This document shows, one piece after another, positions 5,871 through 13,533 of a stretch of DNA of 14,318 bases. The notes below the pieces were generated by a model that was not told where the DNA came from, ran no database searches, and was given only the letters and a program-made list of their open reading frames with translations. Origin of the DNA: an uncultured Ruminococcus sp. (GTDB lineage: Bacteria; Bacillota; Clostridia; Oscillospirales; Ruminococcaceae); assembly GCA_902772615.1 (NCBI GenBank), contig CACYBC010000188.1:1-14318 (forward strand), written 5' to 3'. Every line of letters begins with the position of its first letter. Within the stretch, counting starts at the first letter, position 1. The position numbers and the translations under genes are program-made.

Positions 5871-6611
5871 ATGAAAACGGCAGTGGACGGGATAGTAATA
5901 TGGGAGGTCAAGACCGGCGAGGCTGACAGAGTCATCACTCTGCTCACTGCCCAGGGCCTGGTGACCGCCTATGCCCGCGGCTCCCTGAAACCGGGAGGCA
6001 GGCTGACGGGAACGACTGCCATGCTGTCATACTCCAATTTCGAACTTGCCAGCGGGAAGAACATGTACACGGTGACCGATGCCACATCGCAGAACCGGTT
6101 CCTGAAGATCTATGCGCAGGCGGATAAATACTCCCTTGCGGTCTATTTCTGCGAGCTGATGAAGTATCTGGCTCCGACAGAAGAGGACAGTTCCCGGTTC
6201 CTGAGCCTGCTGCTGAACAGTCTGTATCTGCTGGACGGGGACCTCAAGCCGGCATGGCAGATCAAGGCTGTGTTCGAGCTTGCCGTCATGACTCTTGCCG
6301 GATACATGCCGGATGTGGACGGGTGCTCAAGATGCGGCAGCCCCGAGAGCAGCGGAGGGGTGTTCTTCGATCCGTTGGAGGCGTCATGGACCTGCTCTGA
6401 GTGCCTGGACAAGGAGGGCAGAGCGGCAAATTATCTGTTCTCAGTCATTGCGGCAGTGAGATACGTGGTGCACTCCGATACCAGGAGGGCTTTCTCATTC
6501 AGCCTGACCGGCGATGCTGTCAAACAGTTCGGACGGCTGAGCGAGGAATATGTGCTTGCTCATCTGGAGAGAAAGCCCAGAACGCTGGAATTCTACAACA
6601 TCATTCAGTGA
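5871..6611 (+). CDS. recO: DNA repair protein RecO, 246 aa
   Basis: RecO is the mediator that anneals single strands and, with RecR, loads RecA on SSB-coated DNA in RecF-pathway recombination. The N-terminal OB-fold region (about 1-80) starts with the family pattern GIVIWEVKTGEADRVITLL, followed by a helical middle. A C4 zinc site has Cys152, Cys155, Cys175 and Cys178 (CSRC and CSEC), as in many Firmicute and Deinococcus RecO proteins. Length is typical. The start lies 7 bases after the era stop. The nearest purine-rich site (GGGG, 5854-5857) is far and weak, so translation probably depends on coupling to era. The era-recO order is common in Firmicutes. Confidence 0.93.
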   Translation: MKTAVDGIVIWEVKTGEADRVITLLTAQGLVTAYARGSLKPGGRLTGTTAMLSYSNFELASGKNMYTVTDATSQNRFLKIYAQADKYSLAVYFCELMKYLAPTEEDSSRFLSLLLNSLYLLDGDLKPAWQIKAVFELAVMTLAGYMPDVDGCSRCGSPESSGGVFFDPLEASWTCSECLDKEGRAANYLFSVIAAVRYVVHSDTRRAFSFSLTGDAVKQFGRLSEEYVLAHLERKPRTLEFYNIIQ

Positions 6612-6616
6612 GACAT

Positions 6617-8995
6617 ATGGAAAACAGAAAGACATACAGAACAAGACTTGATTTTGACAAGGTGCTCGACAGAGTCGCCGATCTTGCCGTAAGCTCCGAG
6701 AGCAGGGAGAAGATCAGGGAGAGCGAGCCCTATACCGATCCCGCCAGAGTATCAACTGAGCTGCACCTTACCGACAGCCTCATGGATATCCTGGAGAGGG
6801 GACACAATCCGGGAATATCTTCCCAGGATGACATACCTGCGATCGCCCTCAGAGCCGAGAAAGGCGGCGTGCTCTTCATGGGAGAACTGCTGCATGTGGC
6901 AAGAGCACTTGAGAACGCGAGAAGACTCAGGGACTGGTATCAGCCGTCTGAGGAGAAGGCGTTTTATGGGGATCATCTGTTCTTCGACCTTTATTCTGAC
7001 AACGGACTGGAGAGACAGATACGTGACGCAATACTCTCTGACACGGAGATGGCGGATGAAGCAAGCCCGGCGCTCGCAGACATAAGAAGAAGGATAATGC
7101 GCCAGGAGAGCTCCATAAGGGACAAGCTCGACACGATAATAAAATCCTCCTCGACGTCCAGATATCTGCAGGAAGCCATCGTCACCATGAGGGGCGGAAG
7201 ATTCGTCGTCCCGGTCAAGCTGGAGAACAGGAACGCCATCAGCGGACTGGTGCACGACGTTTCCTCTTCCGGAAGCACCATCTTCGTGGAGCCTACCGCC
7301 GTAGTGGAGGCGAACAACCGCATAATGCAGCTCAAAGCTGAGGAACAGGCGGAGATCGACAGGATACTGGCAGCTTTCTCGGCGCGGGTACAGGGCATAT
7401 CACAGAATCTTGTGAAGAGCCATAAGGCCTTCACGCTCATCGACATCGCTCTGGCCAAGGCGCGCTACGCACTTTCGATCAATGCCGTCATGCCGGATGT
7501 AAACGACAGAGGATTTATTGACCTGAGAAGAGCCAGACATCCGCTGATAGACAAGAACACTGTAGTGCCCATAGACGTGCGCCTTGGAAAGGAATTCACT
7601 ACTCTGGTGATCACAGGACCCAATACCGGAGGCAAGACCGTGAGCCTCAAGACAGTGGGGCTCCTGACGGTGATGGCGTGCTGCGGCATACCGATCCCGG
7701 TCTCTCCGGGAAGCGAGGTCGCGGTATTCGAACGCGTCCTTGCGGATATCGGAGACGAACAGAGCATCGAGCAGAGCCTGTCAACATTCTCATCACATAT
7801 AACCAACGTTATCGAGATACTGAAGGTCGCAGACAGAAACTCGCTGGTACTGCTGGATGAGCTCGGCGCAGGCACCGACCCTGAGGAAGGCGCGGCTCTT
7901 GCGGAGGCGATACTGGAGAGACTGAGAAAACTGGGATGCAGAGTATTCGCAACGACGCACTATGCCGAGATCAAACTGTATGCGATGCAGACCGAAGGCG
8001 TCACCAACGCGTCATGCGAGTTTGATGTGCAGACCCTCAGTCCCACCTACCATCTGAGCATTGGAGTGCCGGGCAGATCAAATGCGCTGCTGATATGCGA
8101 GCGCCTGGGACTGGACGCGGACATCATCGAGGATGCCCGTTACGGAATGGCTGTGGAAGACAGGCGTTTCGAGGATGCCATCTCGGAGATAGATGCGCTC
8201 AAGGCGGATCTCAACGAGAAAGAGAGGCAGATCGAGGATGTGAAGGCCGAAGCGGCAGCGGAACTCGAGAAGGCCAGGAACGACGCCCGCGACATCAGGA
8301 AAAAAGCGGAGAAAGAGCTTGAGTACGCCAGAAACAGGGCGAAGCAGATGTCCGCAGACGTCGCAGCCGGCGCATATAAGCTCATGGATGAGCTGAGGAA
8401 ACTGGATGCTGACGAAGAGAGGACAAGAAAAGAGAAACTTGCAAGGGCAAAACAGATAGCGAACAACGACAGTGTCAAGATTGCGGATTTCGACGAAAAG
8501 ATACTCTCCGCACCCGATGAACTGCCGAAGGTCAGCAAAGTGAACAGGGGAGACACTGTGTATGTAATGTCCCTGGGAGGACCTGCCACGGTCATGTCAG
8601 GTCCTGATTCCAGGAACATGGTGGAACTGCAGAGCGGGCTGATCAAGACAAGGGCAAAACTCGAGGATCTCCGCCAGCTGCCGGACAGACCTCTGCCAAA
8701 GCCCAAAAAGAACTATTCCGTACAGAAGACCATGGCCAGGGAGACCGACGGGCCAAGGACCGAGATCGATCTGAGGGGAAAGACAGTGGAGGAAGCCATA
8801 GCGGAACTGGAAGGGTTCGTTGACAGAGCTCTGCTTTCGCACATAAGCATCCTTTATGTGATCCACGGCAAAGGGACGGGGGCTCTCAGACAGGCGGTGA
8901 ACGACTGGCTGCGGCGCTGTCCTCAGGTAAAATCTCACAGGCTGGGACAGTACGGGGAAGGAGATTCCGGCGTCACCGTCGTGGAACTCAAATGA
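6617..8995 (+). CDS. mutS2: Endonuclease MutS2 with Smr domain, 792 aa
   Basis: MutS2 is a MutS-like ATPase without the mismatch-recognition domain, implicated in suppressing homologous recombination and, in Bacillus, in rescuing collided ribosomes. The core and clamp region is at about 1-300. The ATPase has Walker A GPNTGGKT (334-341), the signature-like stretch SIEQSLSTFSSH, Walker B LVLLDE (410-415) followed by LGAGTDPEEG, and an ATTHYAE switch histidine. A highly charged coiled coil spans about 516-620. The C-terminal Smr nuclease domain (about 716-792) carries DLRG and HGKGTGALR. The ATG at 6617 gives the family N-terminus and length; an upstream in-frame start at 6401 would lie inside recO. 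The gap after recO is 5 bases with no clear ribosome site, implying coupling. It is the last gene of the phoH operon. Confidence 0.96.
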   Translation: MENRKTYRTRLDFDKVLDRVADLAVSSESREKIRESEPYTDPARVSTELHLTDSLMDILERGHNPGISSQDDIPAIALRAEKGGVLFMGELLHVARALENARRLRDWYQPSEEKAFYGDHLFFDLYSDNGLERQIRDAILSDTEMADEASPALADIRRRIMRQESSIRDKLDTIIKSSSTSRYLQEAIVTMRGGRFVVPVKLENRNAISGLVHDVSSSGSTIFVEPTAVVEANNRIMQLKAEEQAEIDRILAAFSARVQGISQNLVKSHKAFTLIDIALAKARYALSINAVMPDVNDRGFIDLRRARHPLIDKNTVVPIDVRLGKEFTTLVITGPNTGGKTVSLKTVGLLTVMACCGIPIPVSPGSEVAVFERVLADIGDEQSIEQSLSTFSSHITNVIEILKVADRNSLVLLDELGAGTDPEEGAALAEAILERLRKLGCRVFATTHYAEIKLYAMQTEGVTNASCEFDVQTLSPTYHLSIGVPGRSNALLICERLGLDADIIEDARYGMAVEDRRFEDAISEIDALKADLNEKERQIEDVKAEAAAELEKARNDARDIRKKAEKELEYARNRAKQMSADVAAGAYKLMDELRKLDADEERTRKEKLARAKQIANNDSVKIADFDEKILSAPDELPKVSKVNRGDTVYVMSLGGPATVMSGPDSRNMVELQSGLIKTRAKLEDLRQLPDRPLPKPKKNYSVQKTMARETDGPRTEIDLRGKTVEEAIAELEGFVDRALLSHISILYVIHGKGTGALRQAVNDWLRRCPQVKSHRLGQYGEGDSGVTVVELK

Positions 8996-9018
8996 ACCGC
9001 TGTGTTTTACCCCGGTCA

Positions 9019-9039
9019 CGGCAGGAATAACGCTTGCCG
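9019..9039 (+). other. Weak hairpin after mutS2
   Basis: A 7-bp stem with one G-T pair (9019-9025/9033-9039) has a 7-base loop. The nearest T-rich stretch begins about ten bases later, so it is at best a poor terminator for the mutS2 operon. Some read-through into sepF is therefore possible. Confidence 0.3.
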
Positions 9040-9053
9040 GAGCCATCGTTTTG

Positions 9054-9082
9054 TTGACTTTGTAACAATAAAAAAGGATAAT
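9054..9082 (+). promoter_or_regulatory. Sigma-A-type promoter for sepF-divIVA
   Basis: TTGACT (9054-9059), a 17-base spacer, then GATAAT (9077-9082), each 5 of 6 consensus. The sequence around it is markedly AT-rich compared with the genes. The predicted start near 9089 leaves a leader of about 47 bases with the ribosome site GGGAGG (9119-9124). Confidence 0.75.
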
Positions 9083-9135
9083 TATTTAATTGGAAGCACA
9101 ATTGCTATCAACTCAACTGGGAGGACAGTCTTAGA

Positions 9136-9585
9136 ATGGGAATTATCAACTGGTTCAAGGAGTTCTTTGGTATCGGAGGAAACGCCCCGAAGGAAACGGA
9201 AGACGATGTACTTCAGGGATATGAGACCGAAGTGGTCCGCGAGAAAAAAACCAAGCAGAGTGAAGAGAAGTCCGCAAAGGACAACAAGATCGTAAACATC
9301 AATGCTACTACCCAGCTTGAGGTCGTTCTCGTCAAGCCGGAAGCGTATGCTGACGGGAGCATAGTGGCAGATCATCTTATCAACCGCAGGACCGTCGTGC
9401 TGAATCTGGAGTCAACGAACAAGGAAGTCTCCCGCAGGCTTCTCGATTTCCTCAGCGGAGTAGCATATGCTATAGACGGACAGATCAAGCGCGTTGCGAA
9501 CAGTACATTCATCATCACACCGTATAACGTCGGAGTAGTCGGAGACATCCTGGATGAGCTCGAGAACAGCGGCGTTTACTTTTAA
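9136..9585 (+). CDS. sepF: Cell division protein SepF, 149 aa
   Basis: SepF is a membrane-tethering partner of FtsZ that bundles filaments and supports septum formation. The first 12 residues (MGIINWFKEFFG) form the expected amphipathic membrane-binding helix. A charged, probably disordered linker (about 15-50) follows, then the SepF domain (about 51-149) with KIVNINATTQLEVVLVKP, VVLNLESTNKEVSRRLLDFL, GVAYAIDG and the terminal ITPYNV/LDELENSG blocks. Length is typical. The ribosome site is GGGAGG (9119-9124), 11 bases before the ATG. It is the first gene after the 9054-9082 promoter. The usual neighbours ylmE, ylmG and ylmH are absent and divIVA follows directly. Confidence 0.96.
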   Translation: MGIINWFKEFFGIGGNAPKETEDDVLQGYETEVVREKKTKQSEEKSAKDNKIVNINATTQLEVVLVKPEAYADGSIVADHLINRRTVVLNLESTNKEVSRRLLDFLSGVAYAIDGQIKRVANSTFIITPYNVGVVGDILDELENSGVYF

Positions 9586-9607
9586 ATATCATTGATGGAG
9601 GAAGACA

Positions 9608-10360
9608 ATGCTTACGTCTAAAGAGATCAGATCAACGACTTTCGTGTCCGTGAGAAAAGGTTACGCCACCGAAGACGTCGATGCGTTCCTGAACAAGGTC
9701 GCCGGTGAGCTCGACACCCTCCAGAACGAGTGTGCTGCGATGCTCAAGGAGAAGGATGATGTCATCGCGGGACTTCAGGCAGAGAAAAAAGAGATCGAAG
9801 ACAAGATGATGGTCCTCGCTGAGAAGGTCGAGGAATACAGAAATCAGGAGAATATCCTGCACAATGCCTTTATCAACGCGGAGAAGATGAAGGAGAACGT
9901 GCTTGAGGAAGCGCGCCAGACAAGTGAGATCCTCCTGAGAGATGCGCAGCAGAAGGCTGACAGGATCCTCGAATCCGCAACAGGGAGAGTGGACACCGAG
10001 AGAGCCAATTATGAAGCTCTTCAGCAGGAAGTTGCCAAGTTCAAGAATACGATCCTCGATGTCTACAAGAGCCATCTCGGGATCATCGCATCGCTGCCGG
10101 ATTATGTCAGCGAAGATGCGCTGAACGAAGCGCTTGCCGATGCCAAACCGGAAGAGCCGCAGACGGAAGAAAACGACGATACAGTGTCTCCGCTGGATGA
10201 TCTGATGGAGGAAGTTCCGTTTGACGGAACACCCGAGGTCACAGAGGAACCTGCAGCTGAGGAAGCATCCGAAGCAGAGAACGAGATCGCGTCAGAGCAG
10301 GAAGAACCGGCTGAGGATACTGAGAACAGCGCGTTCGGAGATGACAGGTTCACATACTGA
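9608..10360 (+). CDS. divIVA: DivIVA-domain protein, 250 aa
   Basis: This is a coiled-coil scaffold that in Gram-positives gathers at curved membrane such as septa and poles and recruits division or growth partners. The N-terminal DivIVA domain (about 1-55) shows the KEI and KGYATEDVDAFL pattern. Long heptad-like coiled coils run from about 30 to 155. The tail (about 168-250) is strongly acidic and rich in Glu, Ala and Pro, probably disordered. At the tip the B. subtilis Phe17-Arg18 pair aligns by eye with Arg16-Lys17, so the inserted aromatic residue is missing here. The ribosome site GGAGGA (9597-9602) lies 5 bases before the ATG. The gap from sepF is 22 bases, so they share a message. A strong hairpin follows the gene. 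Confidence 0.93.
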   Translation: MLTSKEIRSTTFVSVRKGYATEDVDAFLNKVAGELDTLQNECAAMLKEKDDVIAGLQAEKKEIEDKMMVLAEKVEEYRNQENILHNAFINAEKMKENVLEEARQTSEILLRDAQQKADRILESATGRVDTERANYEALQQEVAKFKNTILDVYKSHLGIIASLPDYVSEDALNEALADAKPEEPQTEENDDTVSPLDDLMEEVPFDGTPEVTEEPAAEEASEAENEIASEQEEPAEDTENSAFGDDRFTY

Positions 10361-10428
10361 TGATCCTGTGATATCCCGCGAACCGTGCCGGATGCGCTGA
10401 AGTCATCGGGTGTAAGATCGTTTAGTTC

Positions 10429-10464
10429 GTGTAGCGGTGAGGATCATCGCTACACTTTCTTTAT
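10429..10464 (+). terminator. Strong hairpin between divIVA and lspA
   Basis: A 12-bp stem GTGTAGCGGTGA/TCATCGCTACAC (10429-10440/10444-10455) contains one G-T pair and a GGA loop, followed by TTTCTTTATT. It looks like an intrinsic terminator with an imperfect T tract. It ends only 11 bases before the lspA ribosome site. No promoter is evident in the 68 bases between the divIVA stop and the hairpin, so lspA may depend on read-through. Confidence 0.65.
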
Positions 10465-10466
10465 TC

Positions 10467-10476
10467 GGAGGAAAGG
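10467..10476 (+). promoter_or_regulatory. Ribosome binding site deciding the lspA TTG start
   Basis: GGAGGAAAGG lies directly upstream of TTG at 10480, with GGAGG 8 bases away. No in-frame ATG gives a complete first helix, so the non-ATG start is well supported. Confidence 0.75.
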
Positions 10477-10479
10477 ATA

Positions 10480-11004
10480 TTGATCACCAATCTTCTTTGT
10501 GTGGCAGTGCTGTTTGCTGCCGACCGCATATTCAAGGTCGCGGCTGCGGCATATCTGGCCGACAGGAGCGTCGTGCTCATCCCAGGCATACTCGGGCTGA
10601 GGCTTCTTGAAGGCGGGAACACCGGGGCGGCTTTCGGGTGGTTCGCTGACAGCACCAAGACCCTGGCAGTGATCTCCTGCGTGTGCTCCGCGATCCTGCT
10701 GATCGTCCTGATGATAAACAGGTTTGACCGCGAGGTCGAAAGGTGGGGGATAATACTCATCTGCGCCGGCGCGCTCGGCAACCTGTATGACAGGGTGTTC
10801 ATTGGATCGGTGACTGACTATCTGGAGTTCCTTTTCATGAAGTTTCCGATCTTCAACTTCGCCGATGCGCTTGTGAACATCGGATGCGTGCTGATCGCAG
10901 TCAGCGTGTTCTTCCTGCCTGAAAAGAAGAGGAAACTGAAGATACCGGCTGCAGAGGGATACGGACCGGAAGATGATGAGGCCGCGGAAGATGGAGAGGA
11001 TTGA
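10480..11004 (+). CDS. lspA: Lipoprotein signal peptidase LspA, 174 aa
   Basis: LspA is an inner-membrane aspartyl protease that removes signal peptides from prolipoproteins after lipid attachment. Four hydrophobic segments are expected and visible (about 4-24, 60-80, 88-103, 129-147). Conserved motifs are NTGAAFG (47-53), GALGNLYDR (97-105) with conserved Asp104, Asp113 in GSVTDYLEF and Asp129 in FNFADA. Asp113 and Asp129 match the catalytic pair known from E. coli and Pseudomonas. It starts at TTG, supported by a strong ribosome site. A short tail after the last helix is basic, then very acidic (about 163-174), somewhat longer than many homologues. The last bases overlap the start of the next gene, indicating coupling. 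Confidence 0.94.
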   Translation: MITNLLCVAVLFAADRIFKVAAAAYLADRSVVLIPGILGLRLLEGGNTGAAFGWFADSTKTLAVISCVCSAILLIVLMINRFDREVERWGIILICAGALGNLYDRVFIGSVTDYLEFLFMKFPIFNFADALVNIGCVLIAVSVFFLPEKKRKLKIPAAEGYGPEDDEAAEDGED

Positions 11005-11941
11005 GATCACCGTTCCGGCCGAATACGCAGGGAAAAGGGCGGACGCGGCTCTCAGCGGGCTTTTGGCAATGGAATATCCGGAGTCTTCCTCTCTGTTCAC
11101 GAGGAGCTATGTGCAGAAACTTATCGACGACGGACTTGTCACATCTCAGGAAAAGAAACTGAAGAAGAGCGACAAAATGTCCGCGCAGGCGGTCATCTTG
11201 GTCGACCTTCCGGATCCGGAGCCCATAGATGCACAGCCTGAGGACATCCCGCTTGATATAGTATATGAGGATGATGACCTGATAGTCGTGAACAAGCCCA
11301 AGGGCATGGTGGTGCATCCGGCTGCCGGGAACCCTTCCGGGACACTGGTGAATGCGCTTCTCTGGCACTGCAAGGACGGATTGTCCGGCATAAACGGCAC
11401 CAGAAGGCCCGGAATAGTCCACAGGATCGACAAGGATACCAGCGGCTTGCTCGTGGCCGCCAAGAACGATGCGGCGCATATCAGCCTTTCCGAACAGATA
11501 GCGGCGCATACCGTGACCAGAAGATATTATGCCGTCGTTTATGGAAGGCTTCCCCAGGACAGCGGTATAATAGATGCGCCTATCGGAAGGAGCCAGAAGG
11601 ACCGAAAGAAATTCGCGGTCACGGAGAAGAATTCAAAGACCGCGGTCACTGAATACAAAGTGCTGGAAGAACTCGGCAATTTCAGCTTTCTGGAACTTAA
11701 GCTGAGGACGGGGAGGACCCATCAGATCAGGGTGCACATGGCCAGCATCGGGCATCCTCTGGCGGGAGATCCCGTCTACGGGCCGCAGAAGGTCATAAAG
11801 GAACTCAAGGGACAGTGCCTGCACGCGGGATGTCTGGGTTTCATTCATCCGGCTACAGGAGAATACATGGAGTTCCGTTCGGAGCTCCCGCGCTATTTCG
11901 AAGCATTTCTTGACAAACTCAGGAGATCGGAAAATGTCTAA
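10991..11941 (+). CDS. RluD-family 23S rRNA pseudouridine synthase, 316 aa
   Basis: This enzyme converts uridines to pseudouridine, probably in helix 69 of 23S rRNA as RluD does; the exact target cannot be read from sequence. The N-terminal S4 RNA-binding domain (about 13-72) is followed by the catalytic domain. The latter has VYEDDDLIVVNKPKGMVVHP, the catalytic motif HRIDKDTSG (144-152) with nucleophile Asp147, and the late RTGRTHQIRVH block. Start: ATG 10991 has GAGG (10978-10981) at a 9-base gap and gives the familiar MERIEITVP opening. ATG 10973 or 10976 would add up to six residues. The gene overlaps lspA by 14 bases (32 with the earlier start), and lspA-rluD adjacency is common in Firmicutes. 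Confidence 0.93.
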   Translation: MERIEITVPAEYAGKRADAALSGLLAMEYPESSSLFTRSYVQKLIDDGLVTSQEKKLKKSDKMSAQAVILVDLPDPEPIDAQPEDIPLDIVYEDDDLIVVNKPKGMVVHPAAGNPSGTLVNALLWHCKDGLSGINGTRRPGIVHRIDKDTSGLLVAAKNDAAHISLSEQIAAHTVTRRYYAVVYGRLPQDSGIIDAPIGRSQKDRKKFAVTEKNSKTAVTEYKVLEELGNFSFLELKLRTGRTHQIRVHMASIGHPLAGDPVYGPQKVIKELKGQCLHAGCLGFIHPATGEYMEFRSELPRYFEAFLDKLRRSENV

Positions 11942-12791
11942 TTCCATTTCGGATTATCTTGTTGTAAGCGATATAGACGGAACGCTGCTCCAGGCGGGGT
12001 ACGGCGTGCCGAAAAGCAACCTTGAAGCCATAGACAGGTTCGTCGCCCGCGGAGGAAGATTCACCGTGTGCACGGGCAGAGGCATAGAATCGGTGAGCAA
12101 GCTGACCGACTGGGTCAGGCTTACGGCGCCGGCAGTGCTGTGTAACGGTTCCTACATCTATGATTTCTCCAGGGGAGAGACCCTTTATTCCAGTCCCATG
12201 GCGCCGGAAGCAAGGGACGTGGTGCGCGATCTGATATCATTTTTCCCGGAGATCGGCGTCGAGATCACCGTGGAGCCCAACGCATATGTGCCCAGGATGA
12301 ACGCGGAAGTGGATGAACATCTTGCGCGGCAGCACATGAAGTATATCCTGTGCGATCTGGATGAAGTGCCGGAGAGATGGAACAAGGTGGCCTTCCTTAC
12401 AAGACCGGAACTTCTTTCCTCGATCGAGAAATATGCAGCCAACCAGAGCTCACTGGGAGGGATATACACGCTGTTCGGATTCATGAGACCCGGCCCTGAA
12501 CTCGTAGACATGGTTACCAGGGGAATGGACAAGGGCGGCGGATTCTCGGCGCTTTGCGAGCTGATCGGTCAGGACATAAACAACACCATAGTCATCGGAG
12601 ACTATTACAACGACAGGGAGATGATGAGGCTGGGCGGCATCAAGGTCGCGGTCGCAGATGCTCCGGCAGAGATACGCGCAATGGCTGACGTGACTGTGTC
12701 GGCGTGCCTGCGGGGCGGAGTCGGTGAAGTCCTGGACAGATTCGACGAGATAGTCGGAAACTACGAGCAGATATCGTTCGATGCTTTGTAA
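11934..12791 (+). CDS. Cof-type HAD-superfamily phosphatase, 285 aa
   Basis: This is a probable cytosolic Mg-dependent phosphatase of the HAD-IIB (Cof/YidA-like) group, whose members hydrolyse sugar phosphates, nucleotides or cofactor phosphates with broad specificity. Motif I is DIDGTLL with Asp13 and Asp15. A large cap domain (about 85-195) follows. A MDKGGGF segment holds the probable motif III lysine, and motif IV is GDYYND with Asp223 and Asp227. The ATG at 11934 is chosen because AGGAGA (11921-11926) lies 7 bases upstream and the first Asp then sits at the usual depth. It overlaps the end of the pseudouridine synthase gene by 8 bases. The physiological substrate is unknown. A 15-bp hairpin follows. 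Confidence 0.9.
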   Translation: MSNSISDYLVVSDIDGTLLQAGYGVPKSNLEAIDRFVARGGRFTVCTGRGIESVSKLTDWVRLTAPAVLCNGSYIYDFSRGETLYSSPMAPEARDVVRDLISFFPEIGVEITVEPNAYVPRMNAEVDEHLARQHMKYILCDLDEVPERWNKVAFLTRPELLSSIEKYAANQSSLGGIYTLFGFMRPGPELVDMVTRGMDKGGGFSALCELIGQDINNTIVIGDYYNDREMMRLGGIKVAVADAPAEIRAMADVTVSACLRGGVGEVLDRFDEIVGNYEQISFDAL

Positions 12792-12803
12792 AGAGGAACA
12801 GTA

Positions 12804-12837
12804 AAAGAGCAGGAGGAATCACTTCCTCCTGCTCTTT
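12804..12837. terminator. Bidirectional terminator between convergent operons
   Basis: A perfect 15-bp inverted repeat AAAGAGCAGGAGGAA/TTCCTCCTGCTCTTT (12804-12818/12823-12837) has a TCAC loop. The A and T ends are part of the stem, so each direction ends in CTCTTT. It lies 12 bases past the HAD gene and 11 bases past the end of the minus-strand trmB. Confidence 0.85.
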
Positions 12838-12848
12838 GTGTACAGAAG

Positions 12849-13511
12849 CTATTTTCTGATCATCACTCTCGCATAGTGTATGGGGAGCCCCATCTGCATG
12901 AATTTGCCCTCGTGCTCTGTGATGACGGAAGTGTCTACATCATGCGATGAGTAGAAGTCTCCGCAGACTTCTTCCGTTTCGAAACCGGCCTGTTCAAAAT
13001 AGACGAGAGAGTCGCGGAAAAGATCGTCGTTGTCCGTCTTGAACTCTATGATCCCGCCGTCCTTCAGGAAATGCTTATAGTTCTCAAGCTGCCTCGTGTG
13101 CGTCAGCCTTCTCTTGTGATGAGGCGGCTTCGGCCACGGATTGCTGAAGTTGAGTATGATCCTGTCAACTTCGTCATCTTCCGAAAAGGAACTTAGTATC
13201 CTCTCGGCGTCCACGGAGAGCAGTATCACGTTGTCCGGCTCCCGGCCGGCGGCGCTGAAGGCTTCCTCGATGTTTCTTCTGGCGTATGCCAGCATCAGGC
13301 TCTTTATGTCGGCGCCGATGAAATTGATCTCCGGGTGGGCGGGAGCCATTCCTGCGAGATACATGCCCTTGCCGCAGCCTATCTCCAGCCATATCGGATG
13401 ATCGTTGCCGAAGGCCTGCCTCCATCTTCCGCGGTTCCTGGCGTAGTCCCTCACATAATAGCTGCAGCCTGCGAGCTCAGGAGCTGCCCATGGTCTGTTT
13501 CTAAGTCTCAA
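12849..13511 (-). CDS. trmB: tRNA (guanine-N7-)-methyltransferase TrmB, 220 aa
   Basis: TrmB methylates N7 of G46 in the variable loop of many tRNAs, using S-adenosylmethionine. The SAM-binding motif is LEIGCGKG (about 42-49), and the family block NFSNPWPKPPHHKRRLTH lies at about 121-138, with FKTDN and TEHE further on. SNPWPK stands where many homologues have SDPWPK. Length is typical. The start is a TTG (13511), supported by AGAGGA about 9 bases upstream and by the conserved opening MRLRNRPWA, which would be lost with any later start. The gap to the upstream HAD gene is 22 bases, so they form one minus-strand transcript. Confidence 0.95.
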   Translation of the reverse strand: MRLRNRPWAAPELAGCSYYVRDYARNRGRWRQAFGNDHPIWLEIGCGKGMYLAGMAPAHPEINFIGADIKSLMLAYARRNIEEAFSAAGREPDNVILLSVDAERILSSFSEDDEVDRIILNFSNPWPKPPHHKRRLTHTRQLENYKHFLKDGGIIEFKTDNDDLFRDSLVYFEQAGFETEEVCGDFYSSHDVDTSVITEHEGKFMQMGLPIHYARVMIRK

Positions 13512-13533
13512 GTGTCAGTTTCCTCTTAATGAT

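Noticed and set aside
6401..6616. Possible 72-residue N-terminal extension of MutS2
   Set aside because: It would lie fully within recO, and the MutS2 family N-terminus begins at the ATG at 6617.
8140..8706. Minus-strand frame rich in Ser, Ala, Leu and Phe opposite mutS2
   Set aside because: It is the antisense of the charged coiled-coil region of MutS2; Glu and Lys codons read backwards give such runs. No ribosome site or promoter is seen.
10361..10479. T-box or other riboswitch before lspA
   Set aside because: The leader is only about 120 bases and shows a single hairpin; no T-box consensus or antiterminator alternative was found.
10450..11100. Minus-strand frame of 216 codons opposite lspA
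   Set aside because: LspA on the other strand has all catalytic motifs; the antisense product has no recognisable features.
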